Assembly (NCBI RefSeq): GCF_963675165.1
Contig: NC_087392.1
Location: 4,237,442 to 4,301,441 of the forward strand
Direction of reading: 5' to 3'
DNA: 64,000 nt
Source: Halichondria panicea
Taxonomy: Eukaryota; Porifera; Demospongiae; Suberitida; Halichondriidae
A program made the position numbers and the translations under genes. This document shows positions 1-10,657 of this stretch, in pieces. Every line of letters starts with the position of its first letter. Positions within the stretch are counted from its first letter, which is position 1. A model generated the notes under the pieces. That model had not been told where the DNA came from. It saw only the letters and a list, made by a program, of their open reading frames with translations, and did no database searches.

Positions 1-436
1 GTTGTTCTTGCCGCTTGGCCGGCTTTATACAAAAGTGGAAAGACCCTGGGGATTTCCCAATGTCTGAAAATGAGCTATGACGTGAGTTATGATGCGCTCC
101 TATTAGGTATCTTTTGTTCATTGTTCTGTACGTTGTACATGTAGTTGCATTTGGAAGAATTCACATTGCCATTGTCCAACAAGTGCAGCCTAGGTACGTG
201 GCATAGACTACGTGCAATAGTTTCAGACATCTCTGCTCCAGGACAGGGTAAGTCAGTGTATTTTACATTCTAATCTAAATTATGGCTAGGCGCCAGGCAG
301 TACTGTACTGCACCAGCATCAGGCTTTAGCATGCAGTCCGATGCAGTCTGGCTCACTGATAATAATATCTAGGGCTCTCTAGCTATGACTGCTAACAAAG
401 TGCATTGATTTTTGTACACAGGTCAACTCTAACATC
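1..436 (+). other. 5' flank and non-coding first exon of the O-methyltransferase gene
   Basis: A donor site (GTAAGT) begins at 248 and an acceptor (TTTTGTACACAG) ends at 421, sixteen bases before the ATG at 437. This fits a 5' UTR intron of 174 bp. Transcription start is not visible. The frame from base 1 is open for 46 codons to a TAG at 139-141. That could be the end of an upstream gene, but I do not recognise it and would not call it. Confidence 0.45.
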
Positions 437-2823
437 ATGATAGCCAATGGTAAACCGAAAGTAAACGTCGAAGGCGGAAAGCTGGCTAAGAAATTTCCGA
501 AAAACATTCTCTCTAAGATCAAGACCTGGCACATTTTCCTAAGTCTTGGCTTGTTCTCAGTGGTCCTCGGTTACATCAGTGTCGCCCCTCCTACTGACCT
601 CCCCAGCTGGCCCCTTTATCGTCTTAACTCCAAAGTGTGGCAATCATTCGAAAACTGGGGAAAGCATGTGAAACCATACCATATCCGCGTCATGACTACA
701 GCCGTTCAGCATTTGGAGTCCCGTGCTCTATACATGATCACTTATCTCAACGTACCCGATATTCTGCATAGAGTGGAAAAACCACTCTCTTGCGAAGAAC
801 TGAAAGAACTGGTCGACCAAGAATCAGGTCTGGAGCCAATTAGCCTGCCATTTCTCTGTCGGATTTTGCACGCCGCATCGCATTTTGACATCTTACAAGA
901 GGCTCACGAACACAAGTATGACCTCACCCCTCTAAGTCAGTACCTTGTGGCCAGTCACCCAAGGAGCTTGAAACACTATGTCCTACTGTACGCTGGAGAT
1001 GAGTCACTGGTTATCAGCACAGCCCTCTCACGCAGTTTGTACTCTGGATTGTCGGGCTTCAAGGAAACTTACCGTAAGGAGCTACTACCTCAATTGAAGG
1101 AAGACCCGGTATTCAGAGAGATCTATGATCGTGGCTTGGGGGACAGTTCTAGGTTGCATGCACCGGCTATAATTGCTGACTACCCTCCGTTCAGCTCATG
1201 CAAGCACATCTGCGATATCGGAGGTGGAATGGGTTCTTTCTTGCACGAGGTACTGACGTACTATGCTCACGGCATTGAAGGAACTAACTTTGATCTTCCT
1301 GATGTGATTACAAATGCAAAGTGAGCCTGATAGTTTTATACGTACATGTATGTAACCCAGCTATAATACTGGTTAAACGTAATGAGTAGTCGAAGCAAGA
1401 ACTTGTACGTATGTGGTACATTGTGTTGTCTGCACAATGTTGTTTACGTACACAGTTTGTAGGGTGTATTAAATAAACAAGGTGTATAGTATATGGTTGC
1501 CTTTTCTTCATGTACATGTTTCAACCAAATAATTTATGTGTACAATGTATCCTCGTTTTCACCTCTGCCTGTTTGTGCTCATAGGGGCTTCTTAAAAGGC
1601 AAGGCAGATGGTGCTAAAATCAATCTGATTGCTGGCAACTTCACAAAACAGCTCCCCAAAACAAGGTGAGGTTGTACGTGTGTACGTGCGTAGCTAAATT
1701 TTGTTTCGCTATAAGATTATTCATAGAGACTACCACGTATATACACACAAACATGTTTAACACCATTACAATAGTAGATGGTTTGGAAGGTTTGGAAGAA
1801 AAGCTTCTGGGTCCAGGTTACTCAATCTTAGCTTTGTCGTCCCTACACGTATTGTCATTCTGTTTCAGTCTTACATTTGTATTCTGCCTGTCGTGAGGAC
1901 ATTACGATATGTTCTATGTCGAAACTACTCGTATTCTGTTTGCTATCTAGTCTATAATTCAAGTTATTCCACCCCGTAGTTGTGATTGCTTCATCTTGAA
2001 GGACATACTACAAAACTGGTCTGATGAAGATGCTGCTCTCATTCTGAGCAATCTGTATGGAGTGGTGAACAAGGGCAATCGAGTGCTTGTCATTGAGACT
2101 ATCCTACACACTGGCAGCTTCTCTGAGGAAAGGGTGAGCGGATCGACTTTAAGCTTTCATTTGTTGATTATATATACTTGAAGTATATACTTGAAGAGTG
2201 TTTCAAAGACCTACTTGTGACTAAAAGACTACGTTGTGTATCTTTCTGTATGATCAGTCAGAGTCTATAGTCAGAACCTTCTCCCTAAGACCCTCTTAAC
2301 TGAAAGACAATAATAGTGCACAGGCTATTGTCGTTAAACTCTTACATGACTGTTGGATAATGCATTCTTTTACCCCTTAATTTTACCCCGTGACCACTCA
2401 ACCCTTGCCCACACTTGTCATGTATATCAATAAAACCTTAACCTTATGTTTAAAGTTGAACTCTTTGTCCTAGCTGTACCAATGTTCCCCCAGAAACACA
2501 CTTACCATACTATTATATATTATAGGCAGCTTACACCATACAATTAATGTTTTGCTGATTTGTATACATACTTTGTTCATTGTTGATGTACATATGTAAT
2601 TATATTATGTGCGTGTGTATGTGCATGCAATAATTTTTGTTTTCCCCTTCAGCTGAAGTCTCTAATGGACCTAACAATGATGGCATTCAACCCCTCCCAC
2701 TCACGTCTAAGAACTGAGGAAGAAATTTACTTTCTTCTAGAACAGAGTGGATTTGTGGAGGCTCAGACTTACCCCACTAGAGCTGGCTATTCCATAGTAG
2801 AAGCATTTCCAACAAAATCGTAG
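437..2823 (+). CDS. Membrane-anchored class I SAM O-methyltransferase (ASMT/plant-OMT type), 4 coding exons
   Basis: Exons 437-1320, 1585-1665, 1979-2133 and 2653-2823 join in frame into about 430 residues. Residues about 30-50 form a hydrophobic helix after a basic N-terminus, so the enzyme is probably membrane anchored with the catalytic part after it; ASMT relatives are normally soluble. Residues about 80-200 are the winged-helix dimerisation region. The SAM motif is DIGGGMGSF near residue 255, followed by NFDLPDV. Exon 3 carries LKDILQNWSDEDA, the place of the family motif ILHDW, so the usual catalytic His is Gln here. The C-terminus keeps the RTEEE helix and the LLEQSGF strand typical of the family. 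Substrate cannot be told from sequence: in relatives it is N-acetylserotonin or a phenolic hydroxyl. With His missing, it may use another base or be inactive. Start chosen as the first ATG after the 5' UTR intron. Confidence 0.85.
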
Positions 2824-3123
2824 CTTTTAGGGACTTTAAATCAATTTTTTTGACAATCACTATAATATATAGATTAATTGTGGCCTGCTTAATAATTATT
2901 AATGCAATGATTTTTTTTGACATCGTTATTGGTGTGATGAAGGTGATGACTGCATGTATGCATTATAATTATGCGTTAGAACTTAATATACAGTGGAACC
3001 TCCGTTAACAACCACCTCCGATTATCTCCCTGGCATTTGTTAAAAGAGTGTGGCCATTATTTTATAGTTCGTTGCTACTCGTGGATGATATGGGGTATAG
3101 TTTATGTTGTGTTTTGAGGAATA

Positions 3124-3361
3124 CCGTATAGCGCGAAATTTTCGAGGCACTTATATTTCGTGGATTGGCCTCTAAAAGCCATTTCGTTGCACAATGTTCG
3201 CAGAATGGCTGCTTACCGGAAGCCACGCCTTTAAATCTTTGCATGATAGCAGGTAATTCTAATTAAAGAACAATTTTCGTGGACTTAATTAATTTTCGTG
3301 TAGAATTCTAACCCACGAAATTCGCGAAAATTAAGCCCTTCGAAAATTTCGCGCTGTACGG
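3124..3361. mobile_element. MITE with CCGTATAGCGCGAAATTTTC terminal inverted repeats, TA target
   Basis: The left end CCGTATAGCGCGAAATTTTC pairs with the right end, whose reverse complement is CCGTACAGCGCGAAATTTTC: one mismatch in 20. TA stands on both sides (3122-3123 and 3362-3363). A TA target and 238 bp length fit a non-autonomous Tc1/mariner-like element. A diverged relative lies at 8450-8645. Confidence 0.7.
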
Positions 3362-3414
3362 TAATAGGCCATTTGTAGGCTGCATGTTAACTTGAGCATA
3401 AAAGAATAGAATAG

Positions 3415-3503
3415 CTAGACTCGACCCCAGGCCGATCCGTCTCCAATTGAACGCTAGGTCAACTTCGTTCTATTAAAGAAAAATCGGCCTGGGACCGAGG
3501 CTA
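3415..3503. mobile_element. Foldback MITE of the TAGCCTCG family (older copy)
   Basis: The left arm TAGACTCGACCCCAGGCCGA pairs with a right arm whose reverse complement is TAGCCTCGGTCCCAGGCCGA. The arms differ at a few positions, so this copy is older than its neighbour at 3513. No clean target duplication could be assigned. Confidence 0.55.
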
Positions 3504-3512
3504 GACTCGACC

Positions 3513-3564
3513 TAGCCTCGATCCCAGGCCGCTCTTCCTTATTGAGGCCTTGTGAAGGAGGCTA
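3513..3564. mobile_element. 52 bp foldback MITE with perfect 9 bp target duplication
   Basis: Begins TAGCCTCGATCCCAGGCC and ends GGAGGCTA. The direct repeat GACTCGACC stands on both sides (3504-3512 and 3565-3573). It inserted right beside the 3415-3503 copy. Far too small to code for anything; it must be moved in trans. Confidence 0.7.
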
Positions 3565-3837
3565 GACTCGACCATAATTATAATATAATCTACCAACCGC
3601 TATATATTTATCAATCAACCAACTCTACGTTATACCGCCCATTTTTTCACGAATGACAGGATCATAAGTTCATAACTCTATAATTCCAAAACAACAACAA
3701 CATAGTTATTATAAATATAAACATAGTATTTAAAACATAGTATTATAAAACTAATACAATAAAATAGTGCTGTTCATTGTCAATGTTCAAATACAATTAG
3801 GTATACAATTATAATTATAATTTTATTACTATCACGA

Positions 3838-6800
3838 TCAGTCCAATTTCGGAGGATGCTGAGCTGATAAGATTTGGTTCACCATATTGAGTAACTTTTC
3901 TTGTGTTTCCGCCATTCGCTCTTGAGTAACCACAAGCTCGTCAATCTGTGCGTTGATACCGACCAGTTCTTGCTCAACACTGTGAGAGTTGTCAGTCGGG
4001 AGGGAGGCTTCCATATCAATATGATCGAGGCCTTTTAAAGTCCTCCAAAAGTGCCTCCATATTTGCCGTATCCACAGTACATTTTTGTTAGGATGGATTG
4101 TGTGTTTTCTGGACTCATTGTTTAGTTTCCAAAATGCACGTTTTCGAAGGAAATTGCTATCAATCTGTTTGTAAAATCCTATCTCAATGGCTCGTTTCTC
4201 AGCAATTGCATTCAGTCTTATCTCTTCAATATGGCCCAAGGACAAACCAATCAGAAGATTTTGGAAAACAATGGCCATGATAATAGTCATAGTGATCACA
4301 AATATGAATGTAAGTTCGGTGTAATAGAGTTCTTCATCATTCTGGGACCTAACAAAAAAAATGTAGCTGAAGTCTCCGAACATTAAACCAAAGACTTTGA
4401 ACAGGCTGTATCCAAAGTTGGAGTGCTCTTGAGTGTTCCCAGCAAGTATATGCAGTGACAAACCAAATGCAATAATAAAGAATAAGCAAATAACAAGCAC
4501 TTGCAGTACATTTCTTGTGATAGCCATAAACATGGTGATGTACACTCCAAACAAATCGAACAGCTGGATTGTGAGAAACAAACTGAACCAAGCAAAAAAG
4601 AATGCTATCGCACCTGCTTGCCAGACTACCAAATTGGTTGACGTCCAGGGAATAGTGAATATCAGTGTCATAAGTATCGATAGTCCATCAATAAGCACAA
4701 ATGAATTTCGAGTGATGTTGAGTGATTCTGCTACTCGAAGACGAATAACAGCCACCAGCCAATCGAAAAACTGGACGAAAGCAAATATCATTGCAAGGAA
4801 ACGAGCAGCTGTTGCAGTTGTACTAAACTCTACTGTTCCCGTACAGTTAATTCCATCTGTGCAGTTTACTGTGCTATTCCATTGCTTCGATGCTTCTGAT
4901 TTCTGTTGGGGTAGGAGCGGAAAAAGTAAAAACCAGTAAGAAGATAATTTGAAGGGATATCAAAGAGGTTTTGGCAAGTTGCACCCATCGGCCATACCTC
5001 TCCCACTTGACCTTCAAGTATGATTCTGTGACTGGGTGAGTGAGCAGAGGAACGCGATTGTGCCTCACCATGTTTTGGAGAACCTCAAGATTATTGCTGA
5101 CCGGCTCTTCATCGGATGTTTTTTCAGAAATCGAGGGAAGGAAGATTTTCTTCTCGTTTCTTTGTACTTGACCGCAGATGCTCCATCCTCATATTGTGAA
5201 AGCTCATCAGATTGTCCCGATTGTTGAAGGACAATGTGACTTGAATCTTGTCTGTCTAGACGGATATATTTGAAATCATACGTTTCCCAATATAAGAGAT
5301 CCTCGTGCTGAAGGTCTGCTTTTGTGTGTGAGCGATCGAGCACAGTCTTGGCAACTTCAGGCATAAATTGAATGAGGGAGATCATTGGATGGTCTTTGTG
5401 GGGATAATGTACATCCAGGCACTCTTGCCATCTCTTGTGCTTGATTGCAGTCATTGCACAGTTAACCAGGCGCTTGTTAATGACGACATCAAAAAAGGTC
5501 TGGTGCTTGTTGTTCATGATGACAGGCACTCCAATATCAAGCAGGAGAATGATCACTTCAGGGCAGCCACCTTCCGCTCCAAGGTGAAGAGCATTTTCCT
5601 CGGCATCATTGATCCATGTTAGTTGGAATGGATGAGCTTCGTAAAGGACTCGAGCTACCTCAGCCTTGCCCTTGTAGCAAGCATACATGAATGGGGTGTT
5701 TCCCCAAAAGCACTTGTGTACCATTGCACCATTCAAAAGGAGGATTTCCAAAGCTCGTACATGGCCACCCCCTGCCGCAAGATGTAAGGGAGTGTCGCCA
5801 AATTTGTTAGTTTGGTTGAGAAGCTTTTGGCATTCTGGGATGTCGAGAAGAATTGATAGTGCTTTTCGATCACCACTACCAGCAGCTAAGTGGAGATAGT
5901 TGTTTCCATCTACATCTTTGACGTCTTTGAGTTGTTGGGCAGCAGATGTGACCATCATGGCAACAAGGTTGTTTTGGCAGAGGTTGAGAGCATTGTGTAA
6001 AGGGGAGCTTCCATTCTTGTCACAGTCTGTGACCAGCTCTGAAGAATTCGGCATTTCTAGCAAGCGGCTTAAAATGAACTTTCGTTTGTACTTCATGGCA
6101 TAGTGGATTGGATTGAGACCATTTTTGTCTTTGATAAAAATGTTGGATCCTTTCTCCATGAGAAGTTTTACACCACCAGAACTGCCAGCTTTGATTGCTG
6201 CAACTAGGGGGGTTCTTCCATCGTCGTCAATTGGGTCTACCTCCGCTCCATTGTTGACAAGAAATCGGATAATTTCAACACTGTTGATTGCATGTGCACA
6301 TCGGTGAAGGGAAGTCTGCCCGTACAAATCTCGACAATGTACTATCTCTTTGCCGCAATGTTCTATCATCAATTTCATCATGCTGAGCTTGCCTTGAGCA
6401 CTGGCCAAAAGGAACGGAGGGAGCTGTTTGCCTTTGCTTTCATCTGGGCGTGATTTGTGCTGGAGTAGAACTTCAACGACTTGAATGTGCCCACCGTCAA
6501 CAGCAGCATGCAAGGGTGTGCTGTTTTCTTCGTCGAGAAATCGTAAAATTTGCTCTGGTGTATAGCCATGCTCCAGGCCTTTGTTGATATGGGAGCCAGA
6601 ACGAGCAGCTAGATGAATTGGTGTGAGGTCATCTTGGTCAGCAGCACTAAGACGGAATGCAGAAAAATTTTCCGTCATGACACTACTGTTGTGTAGTATT
6701 TCACAGGCTTCAAGATTGTCTTTCTCAGCAGCTAGATGAAGGGGTATACGTTGTCGATAGCCTTTGATTAAGATGTCTACTGGGTTGTTAAGGAAAGCTT

Positions 6801-7290
6801 CAGTAGCTCTGAATGTTTTTTTCGAACTATGATATGCAAGGGAGCATCGGAAACCTTGTTAAGGATTGTGTCACTAGCTCCTGCACCTAGAAGCAATTGA
6901 GCACCATCAATGTGACCTTTGTCACAGGCTATATGAAGTGGTGTGTTTCCATCTTTGTTGACAGCATTGAGGTTAATTCCACTGTCAATGAGGTACTGCA
7001 TGACAGCCATCTGGTTGTTAGTTGCAGCGTGGTGAAGAAGTGTGGCTCCATTACTGTCCCTGTCCCCTAAAGAAGTTCCAGAAATTTCGATGAAGTCTCT
7101 CAAGTCTTCAAGATCACCCCTGGAAGCAAGCTGTATGGTGGAGGGGAGGCCACTTTGAGGGGAGAGTCGAATGGACACTTGTTTTCCATTGCTGTGACGT
7201 TTTCTTTTTCGTTTGTTTCCTTGGCCGGCTAGCCAAAGCTGGAGACTTGACTTGCCCCAGAAGTTAATCGTGGTAAATCGTTAATTCTTC
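3838..7290 (-). pseudogene. TRPA-like ankyrin channel, degraded third copy
   Basis: Homologous over nearly its whole length to the intact channels at 10658-14212 and 19957-23508: ankyrin repeats (7178 down to about 5200), then the MVRHNRVPLLTHPVTESYLK linker, S1-S6 (4990 to 4240) and a C-terminal coiled coil. The frame breaks at three places: near 6805 (one base short in the SELL/EAFLNNPV region), in a six-T run at 5115-5121 (one base short relative to the paralogues), and between about 4880 and 4925. The finger region around 6590 lacks about six residues. No in-frame Met precedes the first ankyrin repeat: the open frame runs back to a stop near 7290 through a basic stretch (KRKRKRHS) aligning with KRRRRKQSKN of the intact copies. 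Between breaks the protein is well preserved, so either it was inactivated late or some breaks are sequencing errors. Confidence 0.75.
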
Positions 7291-7679
7291 AGCAGCAATC
7301 GATTCTGTCATTGTCGACCTATTATAGGGATACCGAGAAAAGTCGTATAAAAATTATAGTTAGGTGCATACAAACTGCATATACTTTCACAGTTTTAGAT
7401 CAGAATTCGGGTAAACGATTGACCTAAAATATTTATTGTTGAGCAGAGTAAGTCGGAAATGCATGCATGGTGACTTGATTTTGGCTCCGTTAGCATGATC
7501 TGATCTCAGCTCAGCTACATACATAATGACAATTAATGGGCAACTGAGGTGATTACAGTGATATGGTAGTAATTTGTGAGTAAGTGTGACCTCATAATTA
7601 TAAAAACATCAATACAAACCTGGGCTATACATACATGAGTGTTCTGGAGGCAACATTTACGGCCATGCAGCTACAGAGC

Positions 7680-8392
7680 TAGCCTCGATTCCAGCCACGA
7701 AGAAAAAGGCGGCCTGGTATACCTTGTATGCGCATGCGCATACATTACTCCCAAAAGGAGATAATCCGTGTATTTTGTGGATACTGTCAGTAAAATAAAC
7801 CGTATACTATTTGTATTCTGAAGTTACAGTCCGTTACATAGAACTTATTTAGAAGTATTGTGCAAAGATGACTGAGTTCTTACGCCCTTTATTGCATCAA
7901 TGTATCAAGCCAAGTCTCTACTTAACAACACCCTACACTGTATAAGGCTACAGATGTTATAGGAAAGGCATGATGTGTTCCTGTGGGTCCCCTGATGAGG
8001 CTGTGGTAATATGGAGGCAAGTCTTCTGCTACCAAATCTTGCCTTTATATGTTTGACAAGAAGTCAAACTAATGATCACTCCTGAAAGCTTTTAACTCGA
8101 CACTCAGGAAGTTATTCACTCAAGATCTACTGATGTATTAAAGAGTCCACCACTCTTCCTGTTAGAAAGGCATCTTTATAAACAGAGCTAGAAGAAGCAA
8201 CACTGCTGTAGCATAATTATTCTACTTTGATTAGTGTCTCTGAAAGCTGCCATTGTGGTCACATTATCATACGTATTCTTCCTTTTTGTAACTTTGTCCG
8301 TTTATTACGATGAAATTGCTGTCAATTATTTCGCGCATGCACATACAAGGTATACCAGGCCGCATTTCTCTTCGCGGCTGGAATCGAGGCTA
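7680..8392. mobile_element. 713 bp non-autonomous element, TAGCCTCG termini, 9 bp target duplication
   Basis: Terminal inverted repeats of about 60 bp: left TAGCCTCGATTCCAGCCACG, right end reverse complement TAGCCTCGATTCCAGCCGCG, both continuing to GCGGCCTGGTATACCTTGTA. The direct repeat CTACAGAGC flanks it at 7671-7679 and 8393-8401. No transposase frame inside. A 9 bp duplication and long TIRs fit a MULE-like element; the superfamily is an inference. It is the largest member here of the TAGCCTCG foldback family. Confidence 0.75.
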
Positions 8393-8449
8393 CTACAGAG
8401 CTAGCTATATAAATAGCTGCATGGCAAAGCATTCCCAACTTATCAATTA

Positions 8450-8645
8450 TCGTATAGCTGAGGGTATAAACTTTCGCGGAATAACTGTTAGAAAGGTTTT
8501 CGCGGATTTAATGTTCGCAGAATATAGCAGCCTTTCTGCAGCCTGCATGCATGCAATATTAAACTCGTGGGTATAAATGTTCACAGTAGATGCTTAATCA
8601 GCGAAAACCACTAACATTCATTTAAACCACCCTCCCGCTATACGG
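8450..8645. mobile_element. Diverged MITE related to 3124-3361
   Basis: Left end TCGTATAGCTGAGGGTATAA, right end reverse complement CCGTATAGCGGGAGGGTGGT, with TA on each side (8448-8449, 8646-8647). It shares the CCGTATAGCG terminus with 3124-3361 but the interior is different, and the arms are badly diverged. Confidence 0.5.
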
Positions 8646-8965
8646 TATCTCAGTATAATAATGCTTGCATGCATGCATATGTAACTATAGTATCTGTATA
8701 CACAAAAGGATACACTATCATCAACATGCATCACTATAGGAACAATGATAAAAGTATTCATAAATACACCGTAACAGATGTGTCTTAAATGTATCCCATG
8801 ACAATGTCACATGAGCAATGATCAAAGGAAAACATTCAAGTTACACGCATGTAGTATTAACATGAGTTTGAGTTGTCATACGCATTGTATTTTTCTTTTT
8901 ATCAGTTCCCCTATCACCTTACGTAAGTAACAGCAATGGGAGCTAAGGGGTCGGTCAATCTATTA

Positions 8966-9286
8966 CAGTAGACTCTCGCCATTCTGGCTCTCTGAAGTAC
9001 GACCACCTCGATATACCGGCCATTTGATTTGGTACGGATTACTAGCTAGATTTTTACTGCGCCTTGAAATACGGCCACTCGCTATTCTGTACAACGGTCA
9101 GTACTGGCTGTCTCAAACTAGGTTTTTATACGTTTTGGATATAACGTTTTAGGTGTGATAGAGAGTATAATGATTCGTTCATTCGAGGTAGGGTCGTCTT
9201 TAAGCCGTGGCCATTTTCTTCTGAAATGCGGCCAACTCGCTATTCCGGCCAAGTTGCACTGTCCCAAGGGTGGCCGGAGTCTACTA
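8966..9286. mobile_element. Probable pogo/Tigger-like MITE
   Basis: Starts CAGTAGACTCTCGCCATTCT after a TA and ends GGCCGGAGTCTACTA. The interior repeats the CTCGCTATTCCGGCC theme in both orientations. TIRs are imperfect, so the right boundary is approximate. Confidence 0.45.
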
Positions 9287-9379
9287 CATGTATTCCCATA
9301 GTCATGCACATCTCATTGACGTTACACAAGTAGTGATGCCATTCCAAAATAAATAGCCACCCACTTGACGTACTAGCTA

Positions 9380-9460
9380 TGTTGACTGGTTGTATACATA
9401 CGCCCTCGACATTGGTAGGGTGGCTTAGGTAGGTTTTATAAGCCAGGCAACCAGTCAACA
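9380..9460. repeat. 81 bp inverted-repeat hairpin
   Basis: TGTTGACTGGTTG at 9380 is matched by its exact reverse complement CAACCAGTCAACA ending at 9460. Could be a miniature foldback element; no target duplication was found. Confidence 0.4.
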
Positions 9461-10657
9461 ACTGATTTATTTACTGCAAAAATAGCAAAACAGTAATTTG
9501 AACATAATTATGGAGACAACAAGTCAAGCTTCTGCTTCAGGTATGAGAGCTAGCTACTTCAAGTTCAAGCAGCTTGGTTTTCTGCTGGAAGCCATAAACT
9601 TTGACCAGACCCACCCACCAATATCAGCAGCTGCATGCTGTTTTGCACTGCACAAGTCTATCAATGGATGTCAACAACACTATACATGTATTGCTATTTT
9701 GCTATAAATATATACATGAAGGTGTGTAGAAAAAAACAACAAGATGATACTACAGTTTATTTACTATTATGATATACCAGTATTACTATTTCCAGTTTGC
9801 CTAATAATTTGGGTGCCATGCATGGTGAGACTAATCAGTAACTGATTATGCCAGCATTATCATACCAACCACTAGTATAGTACATGGGGAGGAACAGTTA
9901 CATATAGCTACACAAGTCACTTAGATCATGCATAATTATTATGGGAAAAAGAAAGTCATGATCACAATAAAAATATATTGTCTGCATGGGTATACTGGTC
10001 AGTGTGTAACCTCTATATATTATTATATCAGATGCTACCATGCAAAACTGAGAGGTTAGCAAACAGCCACAAGTCACAGCAGCCCCACCTCCCCGTTTGT
10101 ATATACCTCTAACTCTGATTATGATACACACATGCAAGTACAGTCAGTCTACTGCACTTTTGTAAGACGATATCGTAACTCTAGTCTCAACTGATCACTT
10201 TTAACATCTACCTGACCGTTTTAGCAGCTTCACAATGAGGGTTAGAACACGGCTTGTGATGTATGTTTGTACCTGTCGCTTATATACTGATAGCTGGATA
10301 CAGATGCAGTGGATGCAGATGCAGTGGCTGGATGGAATTATTATCTGGATGGAATTATTATCAGGTTAAGAATTAACGTACCTCAGGCTTCAAGTTCCTT
10401 ACAGTGCAGTATAGAGAGATACATATAGCTAGACACATTACAGAGAGCTAGAGCAGCTAATAAGAGCGGGGCGGCCCCACCCATTAAAATGTCATTAGTT
10501 TTACATTATGATGATGTCACAAATAAACTATGCGCATGGCAACTGGAAATTTGCAAAAATAATTACTGCAAACAAAAGTAATCATAATAATTATGAAGAA
10601 CAAAGATCTGGACAGTTCCTTTTCTTTTCTATATATAGACATATCTAAAATTATTTA

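Larger units (their letters stand above)
2824..3837. other. Intergenic, mostly small mobile-element remains
   Basis: No coding sequence recognised. ATACAGTGGAACCTCCG at 2989 looks like the end of a pogo/Tigger-type element (fragment only). Two kinds of MITE follow (listed separately). The rest, 3575-3837, is A+T-rich sequence leading into the end of the minus-strand channel copy. Confidence 0.5.
7291..10657. other. Intergenic region with several small DNA transposons
   Basis: No gene recognised in 3.4 kb. It contains a 713 bp foldback element (7680-8392), a TA-flanked MITE (8450-8645), a pogo-like MITE (about 8966-9286) and an 81 bp hairpin (9380-9460). A short tandem duplication (GGATGCAGATGCAGTGGCTG region, then a repeated TCTGGATGGAATTATTATC) lies at about 10300-10365. 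The stretch from about 10469 to 10657 is the 3' part of the tandemly duplicated channel unit. Confidence 0.5.

Noticed and set aside
1-141. Open frame from the left edge to a TAG
   Set aside because: Too short, no recognisable motif, no splice acceptor inside the window to support it.
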